Below, one piece after another: positions 32,670-42,822 of a stretch of 64,000 nt of DNA. Under the pieces are notes generated by a model that worked only from the letters and a program-made list of their open reading frames with translations, searched no databases and was not told where the DNA came from. Each line of letters opens with the position of its first letter. Positions within the stretch are counted from its first letter, which is position 1. Position numbers and translations under genes: made by a program. This stretch comes from Candidatus Proximibacter danicus (GTDB lineage Bacteria; Pseudomonadota; Gammaproteobacteria; Burkholderiales; Rhodocyclaceae). The stretch is taken from positions 1 through 64,000 of the forward strand of contig JADJUC010000008.1 of assembly GCA_016710885.1 (NCBI GenBank). The letters run 5' to 3'.

Positions 32670-33563
32670 TTAACTGCCCAGCATAAAATCGCGAACGATT
32701 GCGATCTGCGGTGCGTCAAGGAACATTGGCGCGTGGCCAACGCCGGGCACTTCGACAAGACTCGCGCGCGGCCCGCGCTGGCCCATTTGCAGATGCGTTT
32801 CGGTGGTCAGCAAATCGGACAGGGCGCCGCGGACAACCATCGTCGGGCAGCGGATTCCCTCGTAGATCGGCCACAGGTCGAAGGCCGCATGAACCAGGTA
32901 CGCCTGCCGGAAGGGTTCGCCGATACCTGGGTCATAAACCATGACCCACTTGCCATCAACCCCCGGACGAATGCTGGACTCGGCAAGCGCGCGCCACTGC
33001 GCGTCTGTCAGCGTGCCGAACGGCGCACTGACGAAGCGAATATATTGCTCGGCTTGCTCATAGCTATCGAAATGCGGTGCTTTGCCAACATATTCACCGA
33101 TGCGTTGCAGCGACTCGGTCGCTATGACCGGCCCGACATCATTGAGCAACAGGCGACTGATGGGTGAATGCTCCTGACTGGCCAGCACCATGCCGATCAG
33201 CCCGCCCATTGAGGTGCCGACCCAATGCACTTCCGGGACATCCAGACGGGCCAGCAAGACCATCATGTCCGCCACGTATTGCGGAAAACCGTAACCCGCA
33301 GGGTCCTTCAGCCAATCGCTGCGACCGCGGCCGACGATATCCGGACAAACGACCCGGTAATGTGCAGACATGGCCATCGCCAGTGCATCAAAATCGCGCC
33401 CGTTGCGCGTCAGTCCATGCACGCAAACCAGTACGCGCGGATTGGCAGGATCGCCCCATTCGGTGTACTGCATACGGTGCAGCCCCAGAGGGTCGGCGCA
33501 CAGCACTTCGCGCATGCGCGGCCGTGGATCAGGCGGGGTAAAGAGGCGGGACAAAAAGCCCAT
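32670..33563 (-). CDS. Alpha/beta hydrolase
   Basis: 297 residues from ATG 33563 (MGFLSRLFTPPDPRP). Oxyanion motif VHGLTRNGRDF, nucleophile elbow GTSMGG, and the catalytic histidine in VPGVGHAPMF near the C-terminus are present. This is a typical alpha/beta-hydrolase fold enzyme; its substrate cannot be predicted. The frame is open to 33602, adding 13 residues if that start is used. Confidence 0.88.
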   Translation of the reverse strand: MGFLSRLFTPPDPRPRMREVLCADPLGLHRMQYTEWGDPANPRVLVCVHGLTRNGRDFDALAMAMSAHYRVVCPDIVGRGRSDWLKDPAGYGFPQYVADMMVLLARLDVPEVHWVGTSMGGLIGMVLASQEHSPISRLLLNDVGPVIATESLQRIGEYVGKAPHFDSYEQAEQYIRFVSAPFGTLTDAQWRALAESSIRPGVDGKWVMVYDPGIGEPFRQAYLVHAAFDLWPIYEGIRCPTMVVRGALSDLLTTETHLQMGQRGPRASLVEVPGVGHAPMFLDAPQIAIVRDFMLGS

Positions 33564-33608
33564 CGGGAACGCTCCACGGAGATGATGCGCAAAGTCTAGC
33601 ACGCACCT

Positions 33609-35930
33609 TTAACGGCCATACCAGTAACGCCGCCGCGTCTCGCGGAAAGCCGAAACACGGGCCTCATCGCCCAGATGCACGGTCAACGCACCGTCGCGAT
33701 CCGTCTGCCAGCCAGGGGTTTCACCGTAGCGCGCAACGACGTCGGCACGGGGATGTCCGAAACGGTTCCGATAACCGACCGGGTAAATGACATTCCGGGC
33801 GCCAACGGCAGCGATGAATGCCGGCGTCGATGAGGTCTTGCTGCCATGATGCGGCACCAGCAAAACATCCGCTTTCAGGGCTGCCGCATCGCGCGAGAGC
33901 AAGGCCAGCTCATCGGGCGCTTCGATGTCTGAAGTCAGCAGCATGGATTTGCCACCGGCCTCGACCCGCAACACGCAAGAAAGGTTATTCGGCTTGATGC
34001 GCGATTTCCCCGCGGACGAGATGCCGGCTGGGTGCAGCATCGTGAAACGTACGCCTTCCCATTCCCAATGCTGCCCGGCAACACAAGCCTCTGATTCGAT
34101 ACCGGAAACGGAAGAAAGCACGCGCGCCACAGGCATTGCCGAGAGTACCGATGCAGCGCCGCCGGAATGGTCGGTGTCGCTGTGGGTAATCACCATGGTA
34201 TCGAGCGCAGCGACGCCGATGGCGCGAAGGTACGGCAGTATCACGCGCTGTCCGGCATCGGATTCAGCGCTGTAGAGCGGCCCGGTATCGTAGAGAAGTG
34301 TTTTTGACGCAGTCTTCACCACCACCGCCAAACCCTGCCCGACATCGAGAACAGTCACCCAGGCGTTTCCCGTGAGTGGTCGTGCGGGTGCCACCCACAC
34401 CGCCGGAAGCAGCATCAGAAGACCCAACCAGCGTGCAGGAAAACCGCGCGGGAGCAGCATCCAGGCGATACCGGCCAGCGCCAGCATCACGCACCACCAC
34501 GGGGGCGCCGGCTGCGTATACACCGGAAATTCTGCCAGCCAGACCAAACCCTGCATGACCCAGCCGAGCAGCCAGTGGTCAAAAATCAGCAAGCCGGGAA
34601 CTGGCACAAGCGCCGCCAGCAAAGCCAGAGGTGTCACGACAAAACTGATCGCCGGAATGGCCAATGCATTGGCGAGCGGAGAAACCAGCGAAAACTGTTG
34701 AAAAAACAGCAGCAGCAAGGGCAGCGTGCCGATGCTCACCGCCCACTGGGCTGCCGTCCATCGGGAAACGACCCCTCGCCATCCTGGAACGTCCACGACC
34801 TGCTCGCTGGCAATATAGAACAACAGCGAGACAGCACCGAAGGACAACCAGAAGCCCGGCGCCAACACAGCCCATGGGTCTAATAACAGCACGGCCGCCA
34901 ACGCCAGAAGCAGGGTACGGGAAACGGCAGTTCGCCGCCCACTCAGCAGCGCCAGCGCGGCTATGACCAACATGAATGCCGTACGCTGGGCCGGTACTGA
35001 AAAACCGGCCAGGAGTGCATAGAGAAAAGCGGCCAGGGCACCAGTAAATACCGCCGCGCGCTGCGCCGGCATACGCAGCATGAGCCACGGACTGCGCCGC
35101 CACAGCACGCTGGCAAGCCATCCCAGCAATGCCGCAACCATCGTTACATGGAGCCCGGAAATCGACATCAGATGCGTCGTTCCCGTGCGTGCAAAGACAT
35201 TCCAGTAATCGCCTTCGATCGCGCGCTGATCACCCACTGTCAGCGCCACGAGAATGCCCGCATATTCATCCGCCGGCAGGGTCGCGAGAAAGCGCTGGCG
35301 GATGGATTCGCGCAGACGTTCGATAAGGTAACGCGGGTGCGGAACGAGATCATCCAGCCGCTGCTTGTCGCCCTTTGGCCGGACGTAGCCCGTCGCCCGT
35401 ATGCCGCGCTCAAGCAACCAGGCCTCGTAATCGAACCCGTGCGGGTTGGCGTTACCGTGTGGACGCTTCAGCCGCAAGCTCAGGCGCCACCGCTCGCCGG
35501 CATGAACCTCCGTGGTTTCTTCAAGGCTTCCCTCATGCTCGCCGCGATACCAGGAAAGCATGACGCGAGATGGGATGACGGCTTCAGGCGTAACAATACG
35601 TTCGACATCGAAAGTGAAGCGTTGCCCCCGGGAAAATGGTTGCGGCAACTCGGCGATGACACCGATCACCTCGATATCGCGACCTTCCCATTCCTGCGCC
35701 AGCGCGTCCGCCAACCGCCACTCAGCCCGCAGAGCCGCCCAGCCGAAACCAATACCCAGGCAGGCCACACCCAGGACAAGACGCAGGACGAACCGCTGCT
35801 TGCGTGCCAGCGGCACAGCGATGGCCAAACCTGCCAGCAAGAGTATCGACTGGACCCACAAGGGCGGCAGCTCAGGCTGCAACTGCAGCAGAAACACCCC
35901 GGCAGCAAAGGCGAGGATATTCAGGCGCAT
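33609..35930 (-). CDS. comEC: DNA uptake channel ComEC/Rec2
   Basis: 773-residue inner-membrane protein that carries single-stranded DNA across the membrane during transformation. N-terminal membrane helices, a DUF4131 region, the central competence domain (GDQRAIEGDYWNVFARTGTTHLMSISGLH), a block of several helices and a C-terminal metallo-beta-lactamase-like domain with HSDTDHSGG are all present. The gene appears intact. Its start is only 33 bases from the divergent DUF2062 gene. Confidence 0.95.
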   Translation of the reverse strand: MRLNILAFAAGVFLLQLQPELPPLWVQSILLLAGLAIAVPLARKQRFVLRLVLGVACLGIGFGWAALRAEWRLADALAQEWEGRDIEVIGVIAELPQPFSRGQRFTFDVERIVTPEAVIPSRVMLSWYRGEHEGSLEETTEVHAGERWRLSLRLKRPHGNANPHGFDYEAWLLERGIRATGYVRPKGDKQRLDDLVPHPRYLIERLRESIRQRFLATLPADEYAGILVALTVGDQRAIEGDYWNVFARTGTTHLMSISGLHVTMVAALLGWLASVLWRRSPWLMLRMPAQRAAVFTGALAAFLYALLAGFSVPAQRTAFMLVIAALALLSGRRTAVSRTLLLALAAVLLLDPWAVLAPGFWLSFGAVSLLFYIASEQVVDVPGWRGVVSRWTAAQWAVSIGTLPLLLLFFQQFSLVSPLANALAIPAISFVVTPLALLAALVPVPGLLIFDHWLLGWVMQGLVWLAEFPVYTQPAPPWWCVMLALAGIAWMLLPRGFPARWLGLLMLLPAVWVAPARPLTGNAWVTVLDVGQGLAVVVKTASKTLLYDTGPLYSAESDAGQRVILPYLRAIGVAALDTMVITHSDTDHSGGAASVLSAMPVARVLSSVSGIESEACVAGQHWEWEGVRFTMLHPAGISSAGKSRIKPNNLSCVLRVEAGGKSMLLTSDIEAPDELALLSRDAAALKADVLLVPHHGSKTSSTPAFIAAVGARNVIYPVGYRNRFGHPRADVVARYGETPGWQTDRDGALTVHLGDEARVSAFRETRRRYWYGR

Positions 35931-35963
35931 GGAAGCAGGCTTACGCTAAAATTCATTGCAACC

Positions 35964-36503
35964 ATGCGCAAGAAAATCCGCCGCTTTCTGCCCAGCCACG
36001 AAGCCATCCACAACAACCGCTGGCTGGCGCCTTTTGCCAGTACCCTGCTGCACCCCCGACTGTGGCATCTCAACCGCCACTCGGCAGCCGGCGCAGTGGC
36101 CGTCGGCCTGTTTTGCGGCCTGATCCCCGGGCCGCTGCAGATGCTGGGTGCCGCAGCATGCTGCCTCTTTTTTCGCGTCAACCTGCCGCTGGCATTGGCT
36201 ACCACGTTGTACACCAATCCACTCACCATCGTCCCGCTGTATATCGTTGCGTTTTCCATTGGCGAATTCGTGCTGGGTACCGGCATTGAACTCATCGCGC
36301 CGCCGGCCTACGACTTCCGCAATCCAGCCGGCTGGATAAATGCCATGTCGGCATGGACCTATGGCTTGGGTAAACCTCTGCTCTTTGGGCTTGTGCTGCT
36401 CGCTTCCGGGCTTGCGGCAAGCGGTTATTGTGTCGTGAAGGCCGCCTGGCGCTGGTATCTGATACGTGCATTGAAGAAACGCCGCACGCAGACCAAGGCA
36501 TAA
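35964..36503 (+). CDS. DUF2062 family membrane protein
   Basis: 179 residues. Basic N-terminus (RKKIRRFLPSHEAIHNNRWLAPF), then three or four membrane helices and a basic C-terminus (RALKKRRTQTK), as in DUF2062 proteins. The frame is open far upstream (to 35148), but that part is antisense to comEC; ATG 35964 with the family-type N-terminus is the real start. After it, 36504-36646 has no gene that I can see. Confidence 0.85.
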   Translation: MRKKIRRFLPSHEAIHNNRWLAPFASTLLHPRLWHLNRHSAAGAVAVGLFCGLIPGPLQMLGAAACCLFFRVNLPLALATTLYTNPLTIVPLYIVAFSIGEFVLGTGIELIAPPAYDFRNPAGWINAMSAWTYGLGKPLLFGLVLLASGLAASGYCVVKAAWRWYLIRALKKRRTQTKA

Positions 36504-36646
36504 CCCATGCAGGGGAAAAGCCCGGCCTCACCCTCACCGTCCGTACCATGAAAAAAGGCCGCCCCACCCTTCGGCGCGGACAGCCCCTCCAAAGACATTC
36601 ATTGCTGCCTGGCTCCTTGCGGCACGGCACAGGCAACCGCTCGCAA

Positions 36647-38665
36647 TCAACTCACGCGGAAACGACGAATTTCGGTTCGCAGACCTTCCGACAAACGCTC
36701 CAGCTCATGTGCAGTCGTAGCGTTTTCGGTGACAGCGGCATTGTTTTCTTCGGCCATCTGGGCGATATGCTCAACATTGCGCGCGATCTCGGTGCTGGCT
36801 GCACTTTGCTCACGCAGCGCCGACGAAATTTCGCCGACAGTCTCGACCACGCGGCCGGCATTCCCCTGAATTTCGCCCATCGCTTCACCTGCCTGTGTTG
36901 CCAGGGTGACGCCCTCATTGACCCGGCTGACACCGTCGCGCATCGATGTGACAGCATTTTGTGTTCCCGTCTGGATCGCCGAAATCATCGAGGAAATTTC
37001 CTGCGTGGACTTCGTCGTCCGCTCGGCAAGCTTCCGCACCTCGTCAGCAACAACAGCAAACCCGCGGCCCGATTCACCGGCACGGGCGGCCTCGATGGCT
37101 GCGTTGAGTGCCAGAAGGTTGGTCTGATCGGCGATTTCCTTGATCACATTCACAATCGCTGAAATCTGATCCGATTGCCGACCTAATTCGTCGATGATGT
37201 TCGCCGAATCATTCACTGCGTCGGCAATCAGGCGAATCTCAGCGACCACGGTCCCGACGATACGGCCACCCTCGGCAGAAAGTTCTCCGGCCGTATGGGA
37301 AATGGTATTGGCATCAACGGCATTCTTGCTGATGTGGTCGATACCGACCGTCATCTGCTCAACCGCTGCCGCCATGGCGGAAGCCGATTCGCTCTGCGAC
37401 TCCGAGCTACGGGTGATCTGTGTCGACGACTCCGCCATGCGGTGCGAAGCACTCAAAACCTGATCCGCACCCGCCTGCACGTTGCGCAAAAGGCTGCTGA
37501 AGGCATTGGCCATTTCATTGAAACTGTCGCCAACCAGCTTCAACTCATCCCGGGTACCAAGGTCGATGCGCGAACGCAGATCGCCGGTCGACAGCGTATG
37601 GGCAGTATCCGCAAGCTGCCTGATGCTGGCGATCGTCGCGAAGTATGTGCCGGCAGAAAAATAGCCGACGACGACGAGCATCAGAATCGCCAGACCGATG
37701 GTCATGCGCAGTTCGCCCTGCAGCTTGTCGATACGCCGCTGGATCAGATTTTCAAGGGTCGGCAGCATGAACTCGAACATCTGCTTGTAGCCCTTGTCGA
37801 TCGCCACCGTGGTCATCTGGAAATATTCGCCGGGAGCCATTGCGAAACTGCCCAGCATCATGTCCTCGAGGATCACCGTGTTGATCTGCCCGGCAGACTC
37901 CAGATAATCCTTCGTCGCCTGGGCCAGCTTGCCCTGGAGATCCGGATTGAAACGTGCAGTCTTCTCGAGGTTTCCCTTCAGCGGGCGCAGGGCGCCGTTC
38001 AACTCGGCCATCAGCGTGTTCATTTCCACCTGCTGCTGCGGCGCCAGTTGCTTCTTGGTCAGTATGCCGGTGCCCTTGGCCCGCATCTGCCCGAGGCGCT
38101 CCAAGGCATAGGGAGCCTTGTTCATTACCGTATCGATCAGGTAGTAGGAATCAATCTCTGGATCAAGCGTCAGTGCGGTGGCGTCAGCGATATCGGTCAT
38201 GAAGGTCAGCACCGCTTCGATCAATGCCGTATGTCGGCTGAAGCTCTCGACGCCTGTCCAGCCAAGCACATCCGCGTCGATCTGCCCCCACTCGGCGACA
38301 ATCGCCTTCCATGCCTTGCCACCAGCCAGCTCCGGTGAAGCGGCTGCCTCGACAGTTTTGAGGGTCGCCGCGACTTCCTTGGCCTTCGCCGACCGCTTCT
38401 CCTTCATCGCCTCGTTGCCGGCGAGTACCCCGGCAGACATGCCGCGATGCTGTTGCAGAAACTGGATCAACTGCTGCGTCGGCTTGACCGAAGCAATGCC
38501 CTGAAGCTCGGCGCGCGATGACTGAATGTTGGCATCGAGCGCGCGGTAGAGTGACCCCATGAGCAGCGCGATGGCTACGACCATCAAGAGACCCATCACA
38601 CCAAACTTCTGCGTGTAGCGCAGCCGGTTCATGATGGCTATGGCGGGAGAAAACAATGCTTGCAT
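36647..38665 (-). CDS. Methyl-accepting chemotaxis protein
   Basis: 672 residues. Membrane helix at about 24-43, a large periplasmic sensing region (about 44-320) with QQHRGMSAGVLAGNE that is reminiscent of helical nitrate/nitrite-type sensors, a second membrane helix at about 323-345, a HAMP domain, and a cytoplasmic signalling domain with the conserved hairpin tip IKEIADQTNLLALNAAIEAA. No C-terminal CheR-docking pentapeptide is seen (ends RRFRVS). The ligand is unknown. No che genes are adjacent. Confidence 0.94.
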   Translation of the reverse strand: MQALFSPAIAIMNRLRYTQKFGVMGLLMVVAIALLMGSLYRALDANIQSSRAELQGIASVKPTQQLIQFLQQHRGMSAGVLAGNEAMKEKRSAKAKEVAATLKTVEAAASPELAGGKAWKAIVAEWGQIDADVLGWTGVESFSRHTALIEAVLTFMTDIADATALTLDPEIDSYYLIDTVMNKAPYALERLGQMRAKGTGILTKKQLAPQQQVEMNTLMAELNGALRPLKGNLEKTARFNPDLQGKLAQATKDYLESAGQINTVILEDMMLGSFAMAPGEYFQMTTVAIDKGYKQMFEFMLPTLENLIQRRIDKLQGELRMTIGLAILMLVVVGYFSAGTYFATIASIRQLADTAHTLSTGDLRSRIDLGTRDELKLVGDSFNEMANAFSSLLRNVQAGADQVLSASHRMAESSTQITRSSESQSESASAMAAAVEQMTVGIDHISKNAVDANTISHTAGELSAEGGRIVGTVVAEIRLIADAVNDSANIIDELGRQSDQISAIVNVIKEIADQTNLLALNAAIEAARAGESGRGFAVVADEVRKLAERTTKSTQEISSMISAIQTGTQNAVTSMRDGVSRVNEGVTLATQAGEAMGEIQGNAGRVVETVGEISSALREQSAASTEIARNVEHIAQMAEENNAAVTENATTAHELERLSEGLRTEIRRFRVS

Positions 38666-38713
38666 ATCGCTCTCCAGAGCAGCGCTAAAGAATAACTATC
38701 ATTAAAAAACGTA

Positions 38714-39400
38714 CTAATCCGCGAGCCTACCGTCTTCCAGTGCGAGTATCCGGTCGGCACGAGCCGCCAGTTGCGGGTCATGCGTAACAATCACAAAGCC
38801 TGTACCACGCTGGGTGCTGGCTTCCAGCATGGCATGAAACACTTTTTCTGCAGTCTGCCGATCAAGGTTTCCCGTTGGTTCGTCTGCCAGAACACAGGCC
38901 GGCGAAGTGACCAGAGCCCGGGCCACAGCGGCACGCTGACGCTCGCCTCCCGACAACTCTCCGGGAGAATGCGTCAGCCGGTGACCCAACCCCATTTCCT
39001 GAAGTACCGTTCGCGCCCTATCCTCTGCCTCGTCGCGCGGAACGCGCCGGATCAACAAAGGCATGGCCACGTTTTCCAGCGCCGAAAACTCAGCCAGCAG
39101 GTGGTGGAACTGATAGATAAAACCGATGTGAAGATTACGCCACACTCCGCGCGCCGCTTGATTGACGCGCATCAAATCCTGCCCCATCACTTCGACAGAA
39201 CCTTCGGTTGGCTCATCAAGCCCACCTAAAAGATGCAGTAGCGTACTTTTCCCGGACCCCGAGGCGCCGACCACGGCGACCCGCTCACCAGCCGCCAGCT
39301 CGACATCGACCCCACCGAGCACCGAAACCGCTGCATGGCCAGAACCATAGACCTTCTTCAGCCCACGTGCCCGGAGCACGATCTTCGCCGGTTCACTCAT
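38714..39400 (-). CDS. lolD: Lipoprotein-releasing system ATP-binding protein LolD
   Basis: ATPase that drives release of lipoproteins from the inner membrane to LolA. Walker A GASGSGKST, signature LSGGERQR, Walker B CVLADEPTGNLD and the H-loop THD are all present in 228 residues. It overlaps the permease gene by 8 bp, so the two form one operon. Confidence 0.95.
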   Translation of the reverse strand: MSEPAKIVLRARGLKKVYGSGHAAVSVLGGVDVELAAGERVAVVGASGSGKSTLLHLLGGLDEPTEGSVEVMGQDLMRVNQAARGVWRNLHIGFIYQFHHLLAEFSALENVAMPLLIRRVPRDEAEDRARTVLQEMGLGHRLTHSPGELSGGERQRAAVARALVTSPACVLADEPTGNLDRQTAEKVFHAMLEASTQRGTGFVIVTHDPQLAARADRILALEDGRLAD

Positions 39401-40640
39401 AACGCAGCGCCTCGGCTGGATTCACCCGCGAGGCGCGCCAGCTGGGATAAACCGTTGCCAACAGGGCCAGCACGAAGGAAATCAACGTCACGCCGGTAAC
39501 ATCGTTCCACTGCAGATCAGAGGGCAACTGGTTGATGTAATAAATTTCCTTGGACAGAAACTGGGTGCCGAGCAGCCGTTCGATGAAAGGCACCACGACA
39601 TCGATGTTCAGCGCCATGGTCACACCACCGGCAACCCCCACCGCCAAACCAATCGTGCCGATCAACGCTCCTTGCACCATGAACACCGTCATGATGCTGC
39701 CAGGACTGGCCCCCAGCGTACGCAGAATGGCGATGTCGGACTGCTTGTCGGTCACTGCCATGACCAGCGTGGACACAATATTGAAGGCTGCCACCGCCAC
39801 AATCAGCGTGAGGATGATGAACATCATGTTTTTCTCGATCTGCACGGCACGGAAAAAGTTGGCGTGGCTACGTGTCCAGTCGGAGAGGTAGGCATCGACA
39901 TCCAGCCGCCCGGCCAGCTCGTGTGCCACACGCGGCGCCTGAAACAGATCGTTGAGTTTCAGGCGCACGCCGGAAACACGGTCCTCCATGCGGTACAGCT
40001 TCTGCGCATCGCCCATGGCCACCAGTGCCAGACCGTTGTCGTACTCGAACATGCCAACCTCAAAGATACCGACGACATTGAAGGTCTTAAGTCGCGGCAC
40101 GACACCCGCCGGCGTCACCACCCCCTGCGGTGCAATCAAGGTCACCCGGTCGCCGGCAAACACCCCTAGCGCCCTTGCCAATTCGGAACCAAGCACGATA
40201 TTGAAGCCATCGGCCTGCAGCGCGTCAAAGCTGCCGCTCTTCATGTGCGGGCGAAAATCGGCAACCTTGTCTTCCATCTCCGGCAGCACGCCGCGCACCA
40301 TGACACCGCGTACCGTCTGGTTGTAGGAAAGCATGCCCTGCGCCTGAACAAAAGGCGCCGCCGCCTTTACCTCAGGGTGGGTCGCTACCTGGCCGGCAAT
40401 CCGCTGCCAGTCAGCAAGATCGCCGGCACCGCCCAGAATTTGCACGTGCGACACCACAGCCAGGATGCGGCCGCGCAGTTCTTTCTGGAAACCGTTCATC
40501 ACCGACAGCACCACGATCAGCGCCGCCACGCCCAAAGCCACGCCGAGCATGGAAATCAGGGAAATGAAGGAAATGAAGTGATTGCGTCGCTTGGCGCGCG
40601 TGTAGCGCAGACCGATCAGGAGCTCGTAGGGCAAGGCCAT
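39393..40640 (-). CDS. lolC: Lipoprotein-releasing system permease LolC/LolE
   Basis: 415 residues with the LolC/E plan: one N-terminal helix (NHFISFISLISMLGVALGVAALIVVLSVMN), a large periplasmic domain and three C-terminal helices. Only one permease gene is present beside lolD, as in bacteria with a single LolF-like homodimer, or a second copy may lie elsewhere. The ATG at 40640 gives the standard N-terminus PYELLIGLRYTRAKRRN. Confidence 0.93.
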   Translation of the reverse strand: MALPYELLIGLRYTRAKRRNHFISFISLISMLGVALGVAALIVVLSVMNGFQKELRGRILAVVSHVQILGGAGDLADWQRIAGQVATHPEVKAAAPFVQAQGMLSYNQTVRGVMVRGVLPEMEDKVADFRPHMKSGSFDALQADGFNIVLGSELARALGVFAGDRVTLIAPQGVVTPAGVVPRLKTFNVVGIFEVGMFEYDNGLALVAMGDAQKLYRMEDRVSGVRLKLNDLFQAPRVAHELAGRLDVDAYLSDWTRSHANFFRAVQIEKNMMFIILTLIVAVAAFNIVSTLVMAVTDKQSDIAILRTLGASPGSIMTVFMVQGALIGTIGLAVGVAGGVTMALNIDVVVPFIERLLGTQFLSKEIYYINQLPSDLQWNDVTGVTLISFVLALLATVYPSWRASRVNPAEALRYE

Positions 40641-40696
40641 TCGTGGCTTTTTATGGGGTCAAAAAAGGAGGAAGTAAAAGCATAATGGTACCGGAT

Positions 40697-42061
40697 TCAT
40701 CCCGCCTGGCCGAACTTCACACGCAGGGCTTCCAGTGTCTCGCGCCCACTGCGGACACGGAAGAAAGCGCCCTCCTCGTCGGCGCGCTCGCCGAGCACCT
40801 CGCAGGTTGAATAGATTTCCCCGCGCAGCTGCTGCGCCGTCCACGGCAGGAACAGCTCATCCTCGACCAGATCCTTCTGGAAAAACGAGACGATCTTCTT
40901 GTGCAGTTTCGCCACGTCATCGGGGCGACGCGCGCTCATCACCACGCAATCCGGGTACTGCACATGCAGCGCGGCTTCACGTTCGGCTTGCGCCTCGGCA
41001 TCGCCAACGTGGTCGATCTTGTTGAAGACGCGCAGGCGCGGCACATCCTGCGCGCCGATCTCGGCCAGCACCTTGTCTGTCACCACGAGCTGGCGCTCGA
41101 AGCCGGGGTCACTGGCGTCGATCACGTGCAGCAGCAGCGAGGCATCCAGCGCTTCGTCGAGCGTCGATTTGAACGAGGCAACCAGCCCGTGCGGCAGGTT
41201 CTTGATGAAGCCGACGGTGTCGCTGACCAGCACCCGCGGCATGCTCTCCGGGTAGAGCGTGCGCACGGTGGTGTCCAGTGTGGCGAACAGCTTGTTGGCC
41301 ACCAGTACCTCGCTGCCGGTGAGCGCCCGCATCAGGGTCGATTTGCCGGCATTGGTGTAGCCGACCAGCGCCACGCTGGCCAACCCCTGGCGCTCCTGCC
41401 GCCGCGCGCGCTGCGTCTGGCGCTCGGCATCCATGGCGACGATTTCGAGCTGCAGTTCGGCGATGCGGTCACGGATCTTGCGCTTGTCGAGCTCGGTGCC
41501 CGACTCACCAGCCCCCCGGCCGCCGACGCCGCTGCGCTGCCGCCCCTGCGGCCCGGCCAGCTTGGCCGCCTCGCGCAGGCGCGGCGCCATGTAGCCGAGG
41601 CGGGCAATTTCCACCTGCGCCTTGGCGGCGCGCGAACGGGCGTTGCGGTGGAAGATTTCGAGGATGACCATGGTGCGGTCCATCACCTCGCAGCCGACTT
41701 CCTTTTCCAGGTTGCGCGCCTGCGACGGCGAAATCTCGTGGTCGACGAGGATGGCTTCGATGTCGCGGAATTCGGCATTCAGCGTGGCCCGCGCATGGTC
41801 GTCGTGCTCGGCGACTTCAGCGAATTCGTCCTCGTTGTTTATGTAGGCACGAATCTCCTGCCGCTTGCCGACGCCCAGGTAGGCGGTCGTATCAAAACCA
41901 GATCGCTTCTGCACGAACGTGTGGACAACCTCGAACCCGAGTGTTTTCGCCAGTTCGCGCAGCTCGGCCAGCGATGCGTCGAACTCCATATCGCTGACGG
42001 TCGGCAACTGAACGGCCGCCACAACGGCATAACGGGGCTTCTCTTTCACTTCATTTTGCAT
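40697..42061 (-). CDS. hflX: GTPase HflX
   Basis: Ribosome-splitting GTPase. 454 residues from ATG 42061 (MQNEVKEKPRYAVV). The N-terminal HflX domain includes GVGKRQEIRAYI and DHEISPSQARNLE, a Gly-rich region GPQGRQRSGVGGRGAGE precedes the G domain, and G1 is GYTNAGKST, G3 DTVGFI, G4 NKID. The frame is open to 42223, but those residues are unrelated. hfq is not next to it. Confidence 0.94.
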   Translation of the reverse strand: MQNEVKEKPRYAVVAAVQLPTVSDMEFDASLAELRELAKTLGFEVVHTFVQKRSGFDTTAYLGVGKRQEIRAYINNEDEFAEVAEHDDHARATLNAEFRDIEAILVDHEISPSQARNLEKEVGCEVMDRTMVILEIFHRNARSRAAKAQVEIARLGYMAPRLREAAKLAGPQGRQRSGVGGRGAGESGTELDKRKIRDRIAELQLEIVAMDAERQTQRARRQERQGLASVALVGYTNAGKSTLMRALTGSEVLVANKLFATLDTTVRTLYPESMPRVLVSDTVGFIKNLPHGLVASFKSTLDEALDASLLLHVIDASDPGFERQLVVTDKVLAEIGAQDVPRLRVFNKIDHVGDAEAQAEREAALHVQYPDCVVMSARRPDDVAKLHKKIVSFFQKDLVEDELFLPWTAQQLRGEIYSTCEVLGERADEEGAFFRVRSGRETLEALRVKFGQAG

Positions 42062-42122
42062 TGCTGGATGGCTTCTCTTGAATAAGCGAAGGCAGATAGT
42101 ACCTGCAGGCGCCCCGCCAGCA

Positions 42123-42776
42123 TCAAAGCCGGGTAAAGAGCACCGCTTCTGCCAGGCGCGATTTTGGCAGACTGGCGTTGAAATCATCTGCCCCGCGATA
42201 GCCGAGTGCCACCAGCACCACACTGCTCAGCCCCTGTGCCGCCAGCCCAAGTTCCGCATCAAGCAACGCCGCATCGAAGCCTTCCATCGGGCAGGCATCA
42301 ACATTCACCGCGCCGGCCGCCAGCAGAAGCCCGCCCAGCGCGATATAGATTTGGCGCTCGATCCACGAACGATCGTCCTTCATTTCGTTCTGGTGCAGGT
42401 TCACGTAGAAGCGGCGCGTCTTGTCCTGCATGGCCATCGCTTCCGGCGTGGCAAAACGCCCGTCGCTGTTTTCCTGGGCAATGACGGCATCAAGGTGGGC
42501 ATCGTCCAGCCGGGCGCGGCCGCAGAGCACGATCACATGCGAGGCATTGCGCAGCTTCGCCTCGTTGTAGGAGAAACCACCCTGTGTCGCCTTGGCCACC
42601 CGCGCCTTGGCTTCCGGCGAATCAGCGATGATGAAATGCCAAGGCTGCGAATTGACCGACGACGGCGCGTTGCGCAGCACGGCACACAACTGCTCGACGA
42701 TTTCCTCCGGAATCTTCCTTTCCGGGTCGAAAGCTTTCGTGGTGTAGCGGGCTTGGGCGATTTGAGCGATATTCAT
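42123..42776 (-). CDS. Oxygen-insensitive NAD(P)H nitroreductase (NfsB type)
   Basis: 217-residue flavoprotein with the family pattern YTTKAFDPERKI, SSVNSQPWHFIIA near residue 40 and GLLLAAGAVNVDACPMEGFD. Reduces nitroaromatics or quinones; the natural substrate is unknown. Divergent from panE; 46 bases separate its ATG from the panE ATG. Confidence 0.9.
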   Translation of the reverse strand: MNIAQIAQARYTTKAFDPERKIPEEIVEQLCAVLRNAPSSVNSQPWHFIIADSPEAKARVAKATQGGFSYNEAKLRNASHVIVLCGRARLDDAHLDAVIAQENSDGRFATPEAMAMQDKTRRFYVNLHQNEMKDDRSWIERQIYIALGGLLLAAGAVNVDACPMEGFDAALLDAELGLAAQGLSSVVLVALGYRGADDFNASLPKSRLAEAVLFTRL

Positions 42777-42822
42777 GGGCGACGCTTTCTTGGTTGATCA
42801 GTTGGAAATCCGCAGGAGCGAT

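Noticed and set aside
35148..35963. N-terminal extension of the DUF2062 frame
   Set aside because: The residues are antisense to comEC and unrelated to the family; the family start is at 35964.
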